The notes under the pieces were generated by a model. The model was not told the origin of the DNA, did not search any database, and was given only the letters and a program-made list of their open reading frames with translations. From Tumebacillus lacus (GTDB lineage: Bacteria > Bacillota > Bacilli > Tumebacillales > Tumebacillaceae), in contig NZ_JAPMLT010000012.1 in the NCBI RefSeq assembly GCF_026410385.1, positions 1-64,000 of the forward strand: DNA of 64,000 nucleotides, given 5' to 3'. Both the position numbers and the translations under genes were made by a program. Below, piece by piece: positions 24,010 to 32,362 of the stretch (positions within the stretch are counted from its first letter, which is position 1; each line of letters opens with the position of its first letter).

Positions 24010-25092
24010 ATGAAAAGAATCCTCTCGATTCTGCTGCTGCTCACCTTGATGCTCGCTGCGGCCGTCCCGGCATCGGCTCATCCCAACTCGCTCGCTTCCT
24101 CCAAGATCACATTCGAAAACAAACGCATGGTGGTCAGCTTGCTCGTCGACCAACCGTCTGTGCTCGAATTGGACAAGGTCGATCTGAAAGTTAAATCGTC
24201 CTACACCGAAGAAGAACTGACCTACGTCATGAAAGAAAAACTGTTCGCCTACATTCAAAAAGGATTTGTCGTCAAAAACAACGGTGAACCGATGGCGGTG
24301 GAAATGGAAAATGTGTCCCTCGCCGCCGGCAACAACTTGCAAGTCGACCTCGTCTACTCGTCCGAACAACTGATCGACAAGGTAGACCTGGAGTACAACC
24401 TGTTTTTTGAAAACTCCAACACCCACAAAAACGTGGCAACAATTGAATCGGGCGAGACGAGCAGTGAATTTATCTTCGCCGAAAAGTCCCGTACCCTCGG
24501 CATGGAAGCGGGCCTGGAAGTACCGTTCCTGACCGCCGTGAAACAGTTTATCATCCTCGGGGTCGAGCACATCCTGACCGGCTATGACCATCTGATGTTC
24601 CTCTTTGCCCTCGTTCTGCTGGGCGGCACCTTTAAAAACATGCTGAAGATCATCACCTCGTTCACCGTCGCGCACTCGATCACGCTGATCCTCGCCGCTC
24701 TGGACATCATCGTGCTGCCGGGCCGCCTCGTCGACATTGTCGTCGCCGCTTCGATCCTCTACGTCGCAATTGAGAACTTCGTCGTAAAAAACACCAACTA
24801 CCGCTGGGTGCTCACTTTCGTCTTCGGTCTCGTGCACGGCTTTGGCTTTGCCGGGGCGTTGGCGGAGACGCAGATTCCCAAAAACCATTTTGTCTCCTCG
24901 CTGCTCACCTTCAACATCGGCGTCGAGCTCGGCCACATCATGGTCGTCGCGGTCCTGCTGCCGATCATCCTGTATGTAAAGCGCTTCGACTGGAACCGCC
25001 TCTTCGTCTACGGCATGTCTTCCGTCGTCGGTCTGTTCGGTCTTCTGTGGCTGGTGGAGCGTGTGTTCGACCTCAGCTACATGCCGATGTAA
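24010..25092 (+). CDS. HupE/UreJ-family membrane protein
   Basis: 360 residues. ATG at 24010 is preceded by GGAAAGGATGTCCCCC; the ATG at 24001 lies too close to the site. The signal peptide ends at SASA, and the mature N-terminus HPNSLASSKI starts with His. An extracytoplasmic domain of ~150 residues follows, then a HupE/UreJ_2 membrane domain with LGVEHILTGYDHLMFLFAL, FTVAHSITL, GLVHGFGFAGAL and GVELGHIMV. The conserved His/Asp residues suggest Ni/Co or other metal transport. A weak promoter (TTTACA at 23918, TACGAT at 23943) lies upstream, so it is probably transcribed separately. Confidence 0.8.
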   Translation: MKRILSILLLLTLMLAAAVPASAHPNSLASSKITFENKRMVVSLLVDQPSVLELDKVDLKVKSSYTEEELTYVMKEKLFAYIQKGFVVKNNGEPMAVEMENVSLAAGNNLQVDLVYSSEQLIDKVDLEYNLFFENSNTHKNVATIESGETSSEFIFAEKSRTLGMEAGLEVPFLTAVKQFIILGVEHILTGYDHLMFLFALVLLGGTFKNMLKIITSFTVAHSITLILAALDIIVLPGRLVDIVVAASILYVAIENFVVKNTNYRWVLTFVFGLVHGFGFAGALAETQIPKNHFVSSLLTFNIGVELGHIMVVAVLLPIILYVKRFDWNRLFVYGMSSVVGLFGLLWLVERVFDLSYMPM

Positions 25093-25111
25093 AACAATCA
25101 CATCCGACCCA

Positions 25112-25145
25112 AAAAGCCCCTCCGCCGTTCGGCAGAGGGGCTTTG
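25112..25145. terminator. Bidirectional terminator
   Basis: AAAAGCCCCTCCGCC and GGCAGAGGGGCTTTG arms between the convergent HupE-like and aroA genes. Confidence 0.7.
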
Positions 25146-25174
25146 CTGTGCGTATGGATATCGTTCGGGAGTGT

Positions 25175-26263
25175 TTACTTGACCGGCGCAGCGTCTTTGA
25201 GGAAGCCGCTTGTGCGCAGGTCGTGCAGCAGGTTGCTCAGTTGCGGCAGATCGAGCTGCTGTTTCGCGTCCGACAACGCGACAGCCGGCTCGTTGTGCGC
25301 TTCGACGATCAGGCCGTCCGCGCCGACGGCAATGGCCGCTTTGGCGATGGGGAACATGATGTCTTTGCGCCCGGTGGAATGCGAGATGTCGACGATGACC
25401 GGCAGATGCGTCTCTTGCTTGAGGATCGGCACCGCCGAGATGTCCAGCGTGTTGCGGGTCGCCTTTTCATAAGTGCGGATGCCGCGTTCGCAGAGGATGA
25501 TCTGGGAGTTGCCGCGGGATGCGATGTACTCCGCCGCATAGACCAGTTCCTCAATCGTCGCCGAGAGACCGCGCTTGAGCAGGATCGGCTTGCGGACGTT
25601 GCCCGCCGCCTTGAGCAGCTCAAAGTTTTGCATGTTGCGTGCGCCGATCTGGATGATGTCGAGGTACTCGCACGCCATCTCGACGTCTTCCGGCGCGACG
25701 ATCTCCGACACGCAGACCATGCCGTGACGCTTGGCTGTTTCGCTGAGCAGTTTCAGCCCTTCCACGCCAAGGCCCTGGAAGTCGTACGGCGAGGTGCGCG
25801 GCTTGTAGGCACCGCCGCGCAGCAGCACGACGCCTTCTTTTTTCAGATGCGAGGCGACCGCCTCCATCTGCTCCGGCGTCTCGACCGAGCAAGGACCGGA
25901 GATGATCACCGGCGACCCGTTGCCTATGGTGAGCGGGCCGACGGTGATCACCGTGTCGGCCGCTTTGGTCTTGCGGGAGACCAGCAGCGATTTCTTCTCT
26001 TCTTCTTGCAGGTTGAGCGATGCTTGGAAGATCTGTTTGAACAGGTGACGGATCGTGTCATTTTGGAACGGACCTTCGTTCGCAGCCACTACCTTGTCGA
26101 GCATCTCCTTCTCGCGGATCGGGTCGAAACGCTCCGTCGTCTTGCCGTTCTTGAGCAGTCCGATCTCCGATACCAGCTCGGCCCGGCGGTTCAAGACCTC
26201 CAAAATCTCCAAGTTCACCTGATCCAGTTGTTCGCGAAGTTGTTCAAATCTTGCTTTGCTCAT
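25175..26263 (-). CDS. aroA: Bifunctional chorismate mutase / DAHP synthase
   Basis: 362 residues. Residues 1-85 are an AroQ-type chorismate mutase (LDQVNLEILEVLNRRAELVS, then ERFDPIREKEML). From about residue 105 comes a class I-beta DAHP synthase: ISGPCSVETPEQM, LLRGGAYKPRTSPYDFQG, IQIGARNMQNFELL, ILLKRGLSATIEEL and DISHSTGRKD. It catalyses the first shikimate-pathway step; the fused mutase lets chorismate and prephenate inhibit it in Bacillus-type enzymes. hisC lies just upstream on the same strand (66-bp gap), as in many Bacilli where hisC also serves Phe/Tyr synthesis. Confidence 0.95.
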   Translation of the reverse strand: MSKARFEQLREQLDQVNLEILEVLNRRAELVSEIGLLKNGKTTERFDPIREKEMLDKVVAANEGPFQNDTIRHLFKQIFQASLNLQEEEKKSLLVSRKTKAADTVITVGPLTIGNGSPVIISGPCSVETPEQMEAVASHLKKEGVVLLRGGAYKPRTSPYDFQGLGVEGLKLLSETAKRHGMVCVSEIVAPEDVEMACEYLDIIQIGARNMQNFELLKAAGNVRKPILLKRGLSATIEELVYAAEYIASRGNSQIILCERGIRTYEKATRNTLDISAVPILKQETHLPVIVDISHSTGRKDIMFPIAKAAIAVGADGLIVEAHNEPAVALSDAKQQLDLPQLSNLLHDLRTSGFLKDAAPVK

Positions 26264-26329
26264 CCTCAGCTCTCCTCTCCTCGTCTCAAAACAGACCTGT
26301 ACTTTAGATTGATGATTTGTTTCTAGATC

Positions 26330-27451
26330 TTACACCTTTTGATTCAGCCTGAAAACCACTCGCTTCAGAGCTTCCAGAAACTTGCTGTTTTCCTCCGCCG
26401 TGCCGACCGAGATCCGCAGGTACCCCGGCACGCCGAGCGCAGTGCCGCTGCGGGCGATCAAACCCTCGTGCAACAGCGCTTGGAAGATCTCTTTGTCGTC
26501 CGTCTTCGTGTCGAAGATCAGGAAGTTCGCCTGCGTCGGAATCACCGAGTATCCCAAGAGCTCAAGGCCCGCCGTCAACTGCGCGATGCCGTCGCGGTTC
26601 ACTTGGCGGCTCGCCTCGCGATGTTCCTCATCGGCGAGCGCCGCCACCGCCGCCGCTTGGGCGAGCAGATTGGCGTTAAACGGCTCGCGGGTGCGCTCGA
26701 TCGCTCCGATCACAGCGGACGGGCCGATCGCATACCCGAGGCGCAGCCCGGCCAGCGCATACAGTTTGGAGAAAGTGCGCATGACAATCACATTATGTCC
26801 GCCGTGCAAGAACTCGATTCCGTTCGCGGCATCTTCTGCCTCCGCGTACTCGATATACGCTTCGTCGAGCACGACGAGAACGTGTTTGGGCACGCGCTCC
26901 AGAAATGACTGCATCGCCTGCTTTTTGATGTAGGTGCCGGTCGGGTTGTTCGGCGTGCAGAGGTAGACCAGGCGGGTGCGCTCCGTCACCGCCGCCAACA
27001 CCGCGTCGAGATCAAATTCAAATCCCGCCCCGAGCTCGACGGTGACCGTCGTCCCGCCCATCACCTGCGCGCCGAACCAATATTGCGAAAATGTCGGAGC
27101 CGGGATCACCACTTCATCGCCGGCATGCAGGAACGTCTCGGAGATCATCTTGATCACCTCGTCCGATCCGTTCCCGACGAGGATCTGCGACGGCGTCACC
27201 CCGTTCCGCTCGCAAAGCGCGACCTTCAGATCCCGCGCACCGCCGTCCGGATAGCGATGGATGTCGGCCATCGCCGCCACGATGGCGTCCTGCGCCTTTT
27301 TCGACGGCCCGAGCGGGTTTTCGTTGGACGCGAGTTTGATCACTTCCTCGAGACCGTACTCGCGCTTGACTTCCTTCATCGGCTTGCCCGGCACATAGGG
27401 CTCGATCTTGAACAAGTTCGAGCGCACATTGCGCAAAATTTCTTCTGACAT
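26330..27451 (-). CDS. hisC: Histidinol-phosphate aminotransferase
   Basis: 373 residues, standard HisC length. It has IKLASNENPLGPS, VGNGSDEVI, the VYLCTPNNPTG motif, VLDEAYIEYA and the PLP lysine in MRTFSKLYALAGLRLGY. It transaminates imidazole acetol phosphate and, in Bacilli, often also aromatic oxoacids. Its placement next to the DAHP synthase-chorismate mutase gene supports that dual role. Confidence 0.93.
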   Translation of the reverse strand: MSEEILRNVRSNLFKIEPYVPGKPMKEVKREYGLEEVIKLASNENPLGPSKKAQDAIVAAMADIHRYPDGGARDLKVALCERNGVTPSQILVGNGSDEVIKMISETFLHAGDEVVIPAPTFSQYWFGAQVMGGTTVTVELGAGFEFDLDAVLAAVTERTRLVYLCTPNNPTGTYIKKQAMQSFLERVPKHVLVVLDEAYIEYAEAEDAANGIEFLHGGHNVIVMRTFSKLYALAGLRLGYAIGPSAVIGAIERTREPFNANLLAQAAAVAALADEEHREASRQVNRDGIAQLTAGLELLGYSVIPTQANFLIFDTKTDDKEIFQALLHEGLIARSGTALGVPGYLRISVGTAEENSKFLEALKRVVFRLNQKV

Positions 27452-27608
27452 TGTTCCGTTGCCCTCCCGAACGCATGTAGAACATGGTAGAATGTAGCTA
27501 TACTTTCTATCCTACTTTACTAAACTAAAGGATGCAAGCGGGGAAAGGCATTTCCCGTCGTTTTCATATCATTTACAATCGTTTTTGTTACAGAAAGGGT
27601 GTATCGGT

Positions 27609-28814
27609 TTGCTGACACAACAAGACTTTTTGAAAGCGCAGGAAAACCTCAAGGGGGTCATTCACTGCACACCGCTGGACTATTCGAAGACGTTCAGCGA
27701 TTTGTCGCAAAACCAGATCTACCTTAAATTGGAGAACCTGCAAAAGACCGGCTCCTTCAAGATTCGCGGCGCGTTTCACAAGATCGCCTCGCTGAGCGAA
27801 GAGGAGCGCAAAAACGGCGTGATCGCCGCATCGGCCGGCAACCACGCGCAAGGGGTCGCCTTCGGTGCAGCCAGCGCGGGCATCCCCTGCATCATCGTGA
27901 TGCCGGAGTCTGCCCCCCTCGCCAAGGTGGAAGCGACGTCCGCCTACGGAGCACAAGTGATCCTGAGCGGCAAAAACTATGACGAAGCGTACGCGCGCGC
28001 TTTGGAACTGCAAAAAGAAAAAGGCATGGCCTACGTCCACGCCTTTGACGACCGCGACGTGATCGTCGGTCAAGGCACCATCGCCTTGGAGATCCTCGAA
28101 CAACTGCCGGACGTCGACGTGCTGGTCACGCCGATCGGCGGCGGCGGCCTCGTCGCCGGCGTGGCGGCGGCTGCCAAACTGATGAAACCGGAGATTCAGA
28201 TCGTCGGCGTGGAAGCGGCAGGTGCAGCCTGCATGCGCCATTCGCTCGACCAAGGCTGCCTGACAACACTGGAGTCTGCCGCGACGATCGCCGACGGCAT
28301 CCTCGTGCGCCGCCCCGGCACGATCACCTTTGAAATGACGCGCGCGCACGTCGACCACGTGCTCACCGTCGAAGAAGACGAGATCGCCAAAGCGATGCTT
28401 CTGTGCATCGAGCGCAACAAAATGGTCGTCGAAGGGGCGGGCGCGACCGGCCTTGCCGCCGTCATCTATGACAAACTCCCCTTTAAAAATAAAAAAGTCG
28501 CCGTCCTGATCTCCGGCGGCAACGTCGACGTCAACTTCCTTTCCCGGATCATCGAACGAGGTCTGGTCGAAGCGGGCCGCTACCTGCGCATCGCGACCAA
28601 AGTGCCCGACAAACCGGGCGTTCTCCAAGACGTGCTGAAGATCTTCGCCGACGAGCGGGCGAACATCATCGGCATCCAGCATCACCGCATGGGCAACCAC
28701 GTTATGCTCGGTGAAGCGGAGATCGAGATCGACGTCGAGACGCGCGACCTGCGCCATCAAGAGCTGATCCTGCAACGCCTGCAGGAGATGGGCTACGGGG
28801 TGACCACACGCTGA
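27609..28814 (+). CDS. ilvA: Threonine ammonia-lyase with C-terminal ACT domain
   Basis: 401 residues from TTG preceded by AGAAAGGGTGTATCGG; the alternative TTG at 27585 lies upstream of that site. The PLP lysine is in KTGSFKIRGAFHK, then SAGNHAQGVAFGA, the glycine loop TPIGGGGLVAGVA and ISGGNVD. The ACT domain occupies ~325-401 (YLRIATKVPDKPGVLQDVL). It deaminates threonine to 2-oxobutyrate, the first step to isoleucine. The length and ACT domain resemble the TdcB/IlvA forms of Firmicutes. The stop overlaps the next start (TGATG). Confidence 0.92.
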   Translation: MLTQQDFLKAQENLKGVIHCTPLDYSKTFSDLSQNQIYLKLENLQKTGSFKIRGAFHKIASLSEEERKNGVIAASAGNHAQGVAFGAASAGIPCIIVMPESAPLAKVEATSAYGAQVILSGKNYDEAYARALELQKEKGMAYVHAFDDRDVIVGQGTIALEILEQLPDVDVLVTPIGGGGLVAGVAAAAKLMKPEIQIVGVEAAGAACMRHSLDQGCLTTLESAATIADGILVRRPGTITFEMTRAHVDHVLTVEEDEIAKAMLLCIERNKMVVEGAGATGLAAVIYDKLPFKNKKVAVLISGGNVDVNFLSRIIERGLVEAGRYLRIATKVPDKPGVLQDVLKIFADERANIIGIQHHRMGNHVMLGEAEIEIDVETRDLRHQELILQRLQEMGYGVTTR

Positions 28815-30982
28815 TGGAACCGATATTTGCGCTCGACATCGGCACCCGCTCCGTCGTCGGGCTGGTGGCGGAGCACACGCCGGACGGTCAACTGCGCATC
28901 CTCGCCACCGACGTGCGGGAACACACCACCCGCTCGATGCTCGACGGGCAGATCCATGACGTGGTCGAGGTCGCCGAGATCATCCGCAAGGTCAAGACAG
29001 GCCTGGAAGAAAAAACAGGCCTGTCTTTGCGCCACGTCGCCGTCGCGGCGGCCGGCCGCGCCCTCAAGACGGTGCGCACCCGGGTTGACCGCGATCTGGA
29101 GAACGACCGCTTTTCCGAAGACGACGTGCTCGCCCTCGAACTGACCGCCGTCCAGCAGGCGGAACGCCAATTGGTCGAACTGACGCCCGATGCCGCCCGC
29201 TACCACTGCGTCGGCTACACGGTGCTGCACTACCTGCTCGACGACAGCGTAATCGGTTCGCTGATCGACCAGTGGGGGCTGAAGGCGAGCGTGGAGATCA
29301 TCGCCACCTTCCTGCCCCGCGTCGTCATCGACTCGCTGCAGATGGCTTTGGAGCGGGCCGGGCTGTCGATGGCCGCTCTGACGCTGGAGCCGATCGCCGC
29401 GATCAACGCGCTGATCCCGCCGACGATGCGCAAATTGAACCTCTGCCTCGTCGACATCGGCGCCGGCACGTCCGACATCGCGCTGACGGCGGAAGGCACC
29501 GTCGTCGCCTACGGGATGGTTCCCGTGGCAGGCGACGAGATCACCGAGGCGCTGTCTCAAAAATACCTCCTCGACTTCCCGGTCGCCGAGCGGGTCAAGC
29601 GCGATCTGATGACCGAAGAGCACGTCTCTTTTACCGACGTGCTGGGCATCCCCTATGAAACGCCCGCCCGCGACGTGATCGCGTCCTTGCACGAAGAGGT
29701 GAGCAAGCTCGCCACGCTGATCGCCCGCGAAGTCAAGATGCTCAACCAAAAAGGTCCGGCGGCCGTCATGCTGGTCGGCGGCGGCTCGCAGACGCCGATG
29801 CTCCCGCCCCTGCTCGCCGCCGAGCTCGGCCTGCCCAAAGAGCGGGTCGTCATCCGCGGCACAGACGCCATCGGACAGCTGGCAGCCCAGCACGAAGGCT
29901 TGTCCGGCCCGCAGGCGGTCACGCCGATCGGCATCGCCTTGGCCGCCCTGCATCACCCGGTCTCCTCCGTTGCCGTCAAAGTCAACGGCCACTCCCACCG
30001 CCTGTTCGAGTTTCGCCGCATCACCGCCGGTGACTGTCTGCTCGCCGCCGACGTCGACATCCGCAAGCTCCACGGCCGCCCCGGACTCGCGCTCACCGTC
30101 GAGGTCAACGGCCGCCTGAAAGTGTTGCGCGGCACGCTCGGTACCCCGGCACAGTTGCTCGTCGGCGGCCGACCGGCCAAACTGGACGACATCATCCAGC
30201 ACGGCGATGAAGTCGAAGTGATCGGCGGCACGTCCGGCACCGACGCGTCCGGTACCGTCGCCGACGTGCTCGACGACAGCGTGCGGCCGTTCGCCCTGAC
30301 CTTTGCGGGCCGCGAGCGGCTGTTGCCGCCGGTGATCCTGTTGAACGGCGTCCCGGCTCAACTCGACACGCCGCTGACAGATCGTGCCAAGATCGAAACG
30401 CGCATGCCGCAGACCGTCCGAGATGCGCTGCTCTTGCTCGACCTGCCGCAGGAGGAGCGCGACATGCTGCTCGATCCTCCCGTTCTGCGCGTCACCGTCG
30501 ACGGCCAGTCCGTCTCGCTGCCCGCTGAACGCCTGCGCCTCACCGTCAACGGCGAACCGGCCGCACTGACCGCTCCACTCCGGGAAGGCGACGTCCTCGA
30601 CATCGAGGATCTGCCGCCGCAGCATTACCCGATCCGATTCTTTTATGACGAATCGCTGCATCCGGCGCAAAGCATCGGCGTAATCGTCAACAACCGCCCG
30701 GTGACCGTCGAAGGCCCGCGGCCGCCCGTCTACCGCAACGGACAAAAAGCCGCGCTCGACGATCTCGTCGAGGACGGCGACAACCTCGTCTTCCAGAGTG
30801 GACAGGCCCTCTCGCCGCACGACGACTGGCAGCCGGTGCTCAGCGATCTGTTCCGCTACATCGCCATCGAAAAGGAACGTCCGGCGCACGCGATCGACCT
30901 GAAACTGTCTCTCAACGCCCTTCCCGCCACCTTTACCACGCCGCTTCATCACGGCGCGGTCGTGACGATGGAATGGGTCTAG
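28814..30982 (+). CDS. FtsA/PilM-like actin-fold ATPase with a long repeat tail
   Basis: 722 residues. The N-terminal ~375 residues are an FtsA-type actin fold: FALDIGTRSVVGLV (phosphate 1), CLVDIGAGTSDIAL (phosphate 2), PVAGDEITEAL and VMLVGGGSQTPML (adenosine). From ~385 to the end come about five repeats built on V-x-VNG-x-x-x-L ... L-x-x-GD-x-V (for example VTVDGQSVSLPAERLRLTVN and VIVNNRPVTVEG). There is no FtsA-type C-terminal membrane helix. Similar genes in Bacilli are annotated as cell division protein FtsA, but true ftsA normally sits beside ftsZ. The role is unknown; it is translationally coupled to ilvA. Confidence 0.75.
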   Translation: MEPIFALDIGTRSVVGLVAEHTPDGQLRILATDVREHTTRSMLDGQIHDVVEVAEIIRKVKTGLEEKTGLSLRHVAVAAAGRALKTVRTRVDRDLENDRFSEDDVLALELTAVQQAERQLVELTPDAARYHCVGYTVLHYLLDDSVIGSLIDQWGLKASVEIIATFLPRVVIDSLQMALERAGLSMAALTLEPIAAINALIPPTMRKLNLCLVDIGAGTSDIALTAEGTVVAYGMVPVAGDEITEALSQKYLLDFPVAERVKRDLMTEEHVSFTDVLGIPYETPARDVIASLHEEVSKLATLIAREVKMLNQKGPAAVMLVGGGSQTPMLPPLLAAELGLPKERVVIRGTDAIGQLAAQHEGLSGPQAVTPIGIALAALHHPVSSVAVKVNGHSHRLFEFRRITAGDCLLAADVDIRKLHGRPGLALTVEVNGRLKVLRGTLGTPAQLLVGGRPAKLDDIIQHGDEVEVIGGTSGTDASGTVADVLDDSVRPFALTFAGRERLLPPVILLNGVPAQLDTPLTDRAKIETRMPQTVRDALLLLDLPQEERDMLLDPPVLRVTVDGQSVSLPAERLRLTVNGEPAALTAPLREGDVLDIEDLPPQHYPIRFFYDESLHPAQSIGVIVNNRPVTVEGPRPPVYRNGQKAALDDLVEDGDNLVFQSGQALSPHDDWQPVLSDLFRYIAIEKERPAHAIDLKLSLNALPATFTTPLHHGAVVTMEWV

Positions 30983-30983
30983 C

Positions 30984-31130
30984 TCAAGGGATCACAACGC
31001 CCCACTTTTCCACCATCGCGTTGAAATACAATTGCACACCGGCAATCGACAGTCCCATCAGCGCGACGAACAGGATGATCCATCTGTCCCGCGCCCGCAT
31101 TTTCCTCGCAGGTTTTTTCATGGTTGCCAT
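30984..31130 (-). CDS. Small single-span membrane protein
   Basis: 48 residues: a basic N-terminus (MATMKKPARKMRARDR), one membrane helix (WIILFVALMGLSIAGVQLYF) and a short tail. ATG is preceded by AAAGGAGGCGT, a strong site. The longer ORF reading upstream passes through a terminator and is not used. I do not recognise the family; it converges on the FtsA-like gene. Confidence 0.65.
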   Translation of the reverse strand: MATMKKPARKMRARDRWIILFVALMGLSIAGVQLYFNAMVEKWGVVIP

Positions 31131-31170
31131 ACGCCTCCTTTTTTTGATACCTTTCCCAATTGACCTGCAC

Positions 31171-31209
31171 AAAAAACGCCCGTCCCCAAAGAGGACGAGC
31201 GTTTTTTGT
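31171..31209 (-). terminator. Terminator of the first Fur-family gene
   Basis: AAAAAACGCCCGTCC and GGACGAGCGTTTTTT arms, just past the Fur stop codon on the minus strand. Confidence 0.75.
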
Positions 31210-31216
31210 GTATCAT

Positions 31217-31645
31217 TCAATTGGTCTGGCATGTCGGACAGACGCCGTAAAACTCCAGCCGAAACGAGCCCAGTCGGTAGCCGGTCGCCAGCACCTCCGG
31301 AGAGACGATCAGTTCCTGCGCCGGACTCGGCACATCGCGGACCTCGCCGCAGGACTCGCAGACCAGATGAGCGTGCTCCGTGTCGTTGCCGTCGTAGCGG
31401 CTCGACCCGTCGCCGTATTTCAATTCGTGGATGACTCCGAGTTCCTTCAGGCGATGCAGCGTGTTGTACACGGTCGCCATGCTGATGCCGGAAAACTCCT
31501 CACAGACCCGGTTGTACACCTCATCAGCTGTCGGATGCTCGTGCGTCTCCTTCAGATAGCGCAAGATCATCTGCCGTTGCGGCGTCAGGCGCACACCGCG
31601 CTCCTTCAAGTCAGCCAGCGCCTCTGGAAAGCTGCTTCTTTGCAT
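31217..31645 (-). CDS. Fur-family metalloregulator (PerR-like), copy 1
   Basis: 142 residues. The winged helix is VRLTPQRQMILRYLKETHEHPTA-like with ISMATVYNTLHRLKELGV as recognition part. Metal ligands expected for PerR are present: H in HEHPTADE, then D-x-x-D-x-E-HAH (SRYDGNDTEHAHLVC), and structural zinc cysteines CESC and CPTC. PerR senses peroxide through Fe-catalysed His oxidation. A near paralogue lies just upstream (31810-32262). No clear 7-1-7 box was found in front of it. Confidence 0.85.
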   Translation of the reverse strand: MQRSSFPEALADLKERGVRLTPQRQMILRYLKETHEHPTADEVYNRVCEEFSGISMATVYNTLHRLKELGVIHELKYGDGSSRYDGNDTEHAHLVCESCGEVRDVPSPAQELIVSPEVLATGYRLGSFRLEFYGVCPTCQTN

Positions 31646-31751
31646 CGTGTACGCACCTCACCCTGTATCGCTTCGCATCCTGTAGATGCCGCAGATTCAC
31701 ATATTGATACTAATATTGTACTGAGACTTATTATCACGTGTCAACCGTCAC

Positions 31752-31789
31752 AAAAAAGACCCTCGTCCAATCTGCGAGAGTCTTTTTTC
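31752..31789 (-). terminator. Terminator between the two Fur-family genes
   Basis: AAAAAAGACCCTCG and CGAGAGTCTTTTTT arms just beyond the stop codon of Fur copy 2. The two genes are therefore separate transcription units. Confidence 0.75.
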
Positions 31790-31809
31790 AAAGCTTGTCC
31801 ATCCAATGG

Positions 31810-32262
31810 TCAGGAAGCATGTATTTTGTTCGAACTCACTTCTTGGCAGTCGCCGCACTGTCCGTAGTATTCCAATCGATACGAACGGACGGTGAATCCT
31901 TTAGCTGCCAGTTCCGGCGTCTCCAACTGCGACTGCGGCGGGCACTCGATGTCGATCAGGCCGTTGCAGGTCTGACAGACCAAATGCGCGTGTTCCGCGT
32001 CGTTTCCGTCAAAACGGCTGGACATGTCCCCGTAAGACAATTCACGAATCACACCCAGTTCTTTCAGCATGTTCAACGTGTTGTAGACGGTCGCCAGCGA
32101 GATCCCCGGAAACTGCTCGCCGATTTTGTGATACACCTGCTCAGCGGTCGGATGTTCAACCGTTTCTTTCAGATACTGCAGGATCACTTGACGCTGCGGC
32201 GTCAAGCGAATCCCCCTGCTTTTCAAATCAGCTAACGATTGACTATAATTTCTCTTTTGCAT
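31810..32262 (-). CDS. Fur-family metalloregulator (PerR-like), copy 2
   Basis: 150 residues, plainly paralogous to the neighbour (shared IRLTPQRQVILQYLKETVEH, ATVYNTL and SSRFDGNDAEHAHLVC). Both zinc CxxC pairs are kept (CQTC, CGDC). It has a C-terminal extension EVSSNKIHAS that the neighbour lacks. The paralogues may have split roles between peroxide and iron or manganese, but the residues I can see do not distinguish them. Confidence 0.85.
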   Translation of the reverse strand: MQKRNYSQSLADLKSRGIRLTPQRQVILQYLKETVEHPTAEQVYHKIGEQFPGISLATVYNTLNMLKELGVIRELSYGDMSSRFDGNDAEHAHLVCQTCNGLIDIECPPQSQLETPELAAKGFTVRSYRLEYYGQCGDCQEVSSNKIHAS

Positions 32263-32362
32263 GACCCTTCCCCCCGTCTCTAAAGCAACGTTAACAAAAA
32301 AGGCTACCCATTTGCTTTAAATTTTACTAACTATTGGGAAGGATGTCAATTCAGTTTGGAAA

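Noticed and set aside
28793-30952. A 719-codon minus-strand ORF opposite the FtsA-like gene
   Set aside because: Shadow frame: the plus-strand protein has clear actin-fold motifs and the antisense translation has none.
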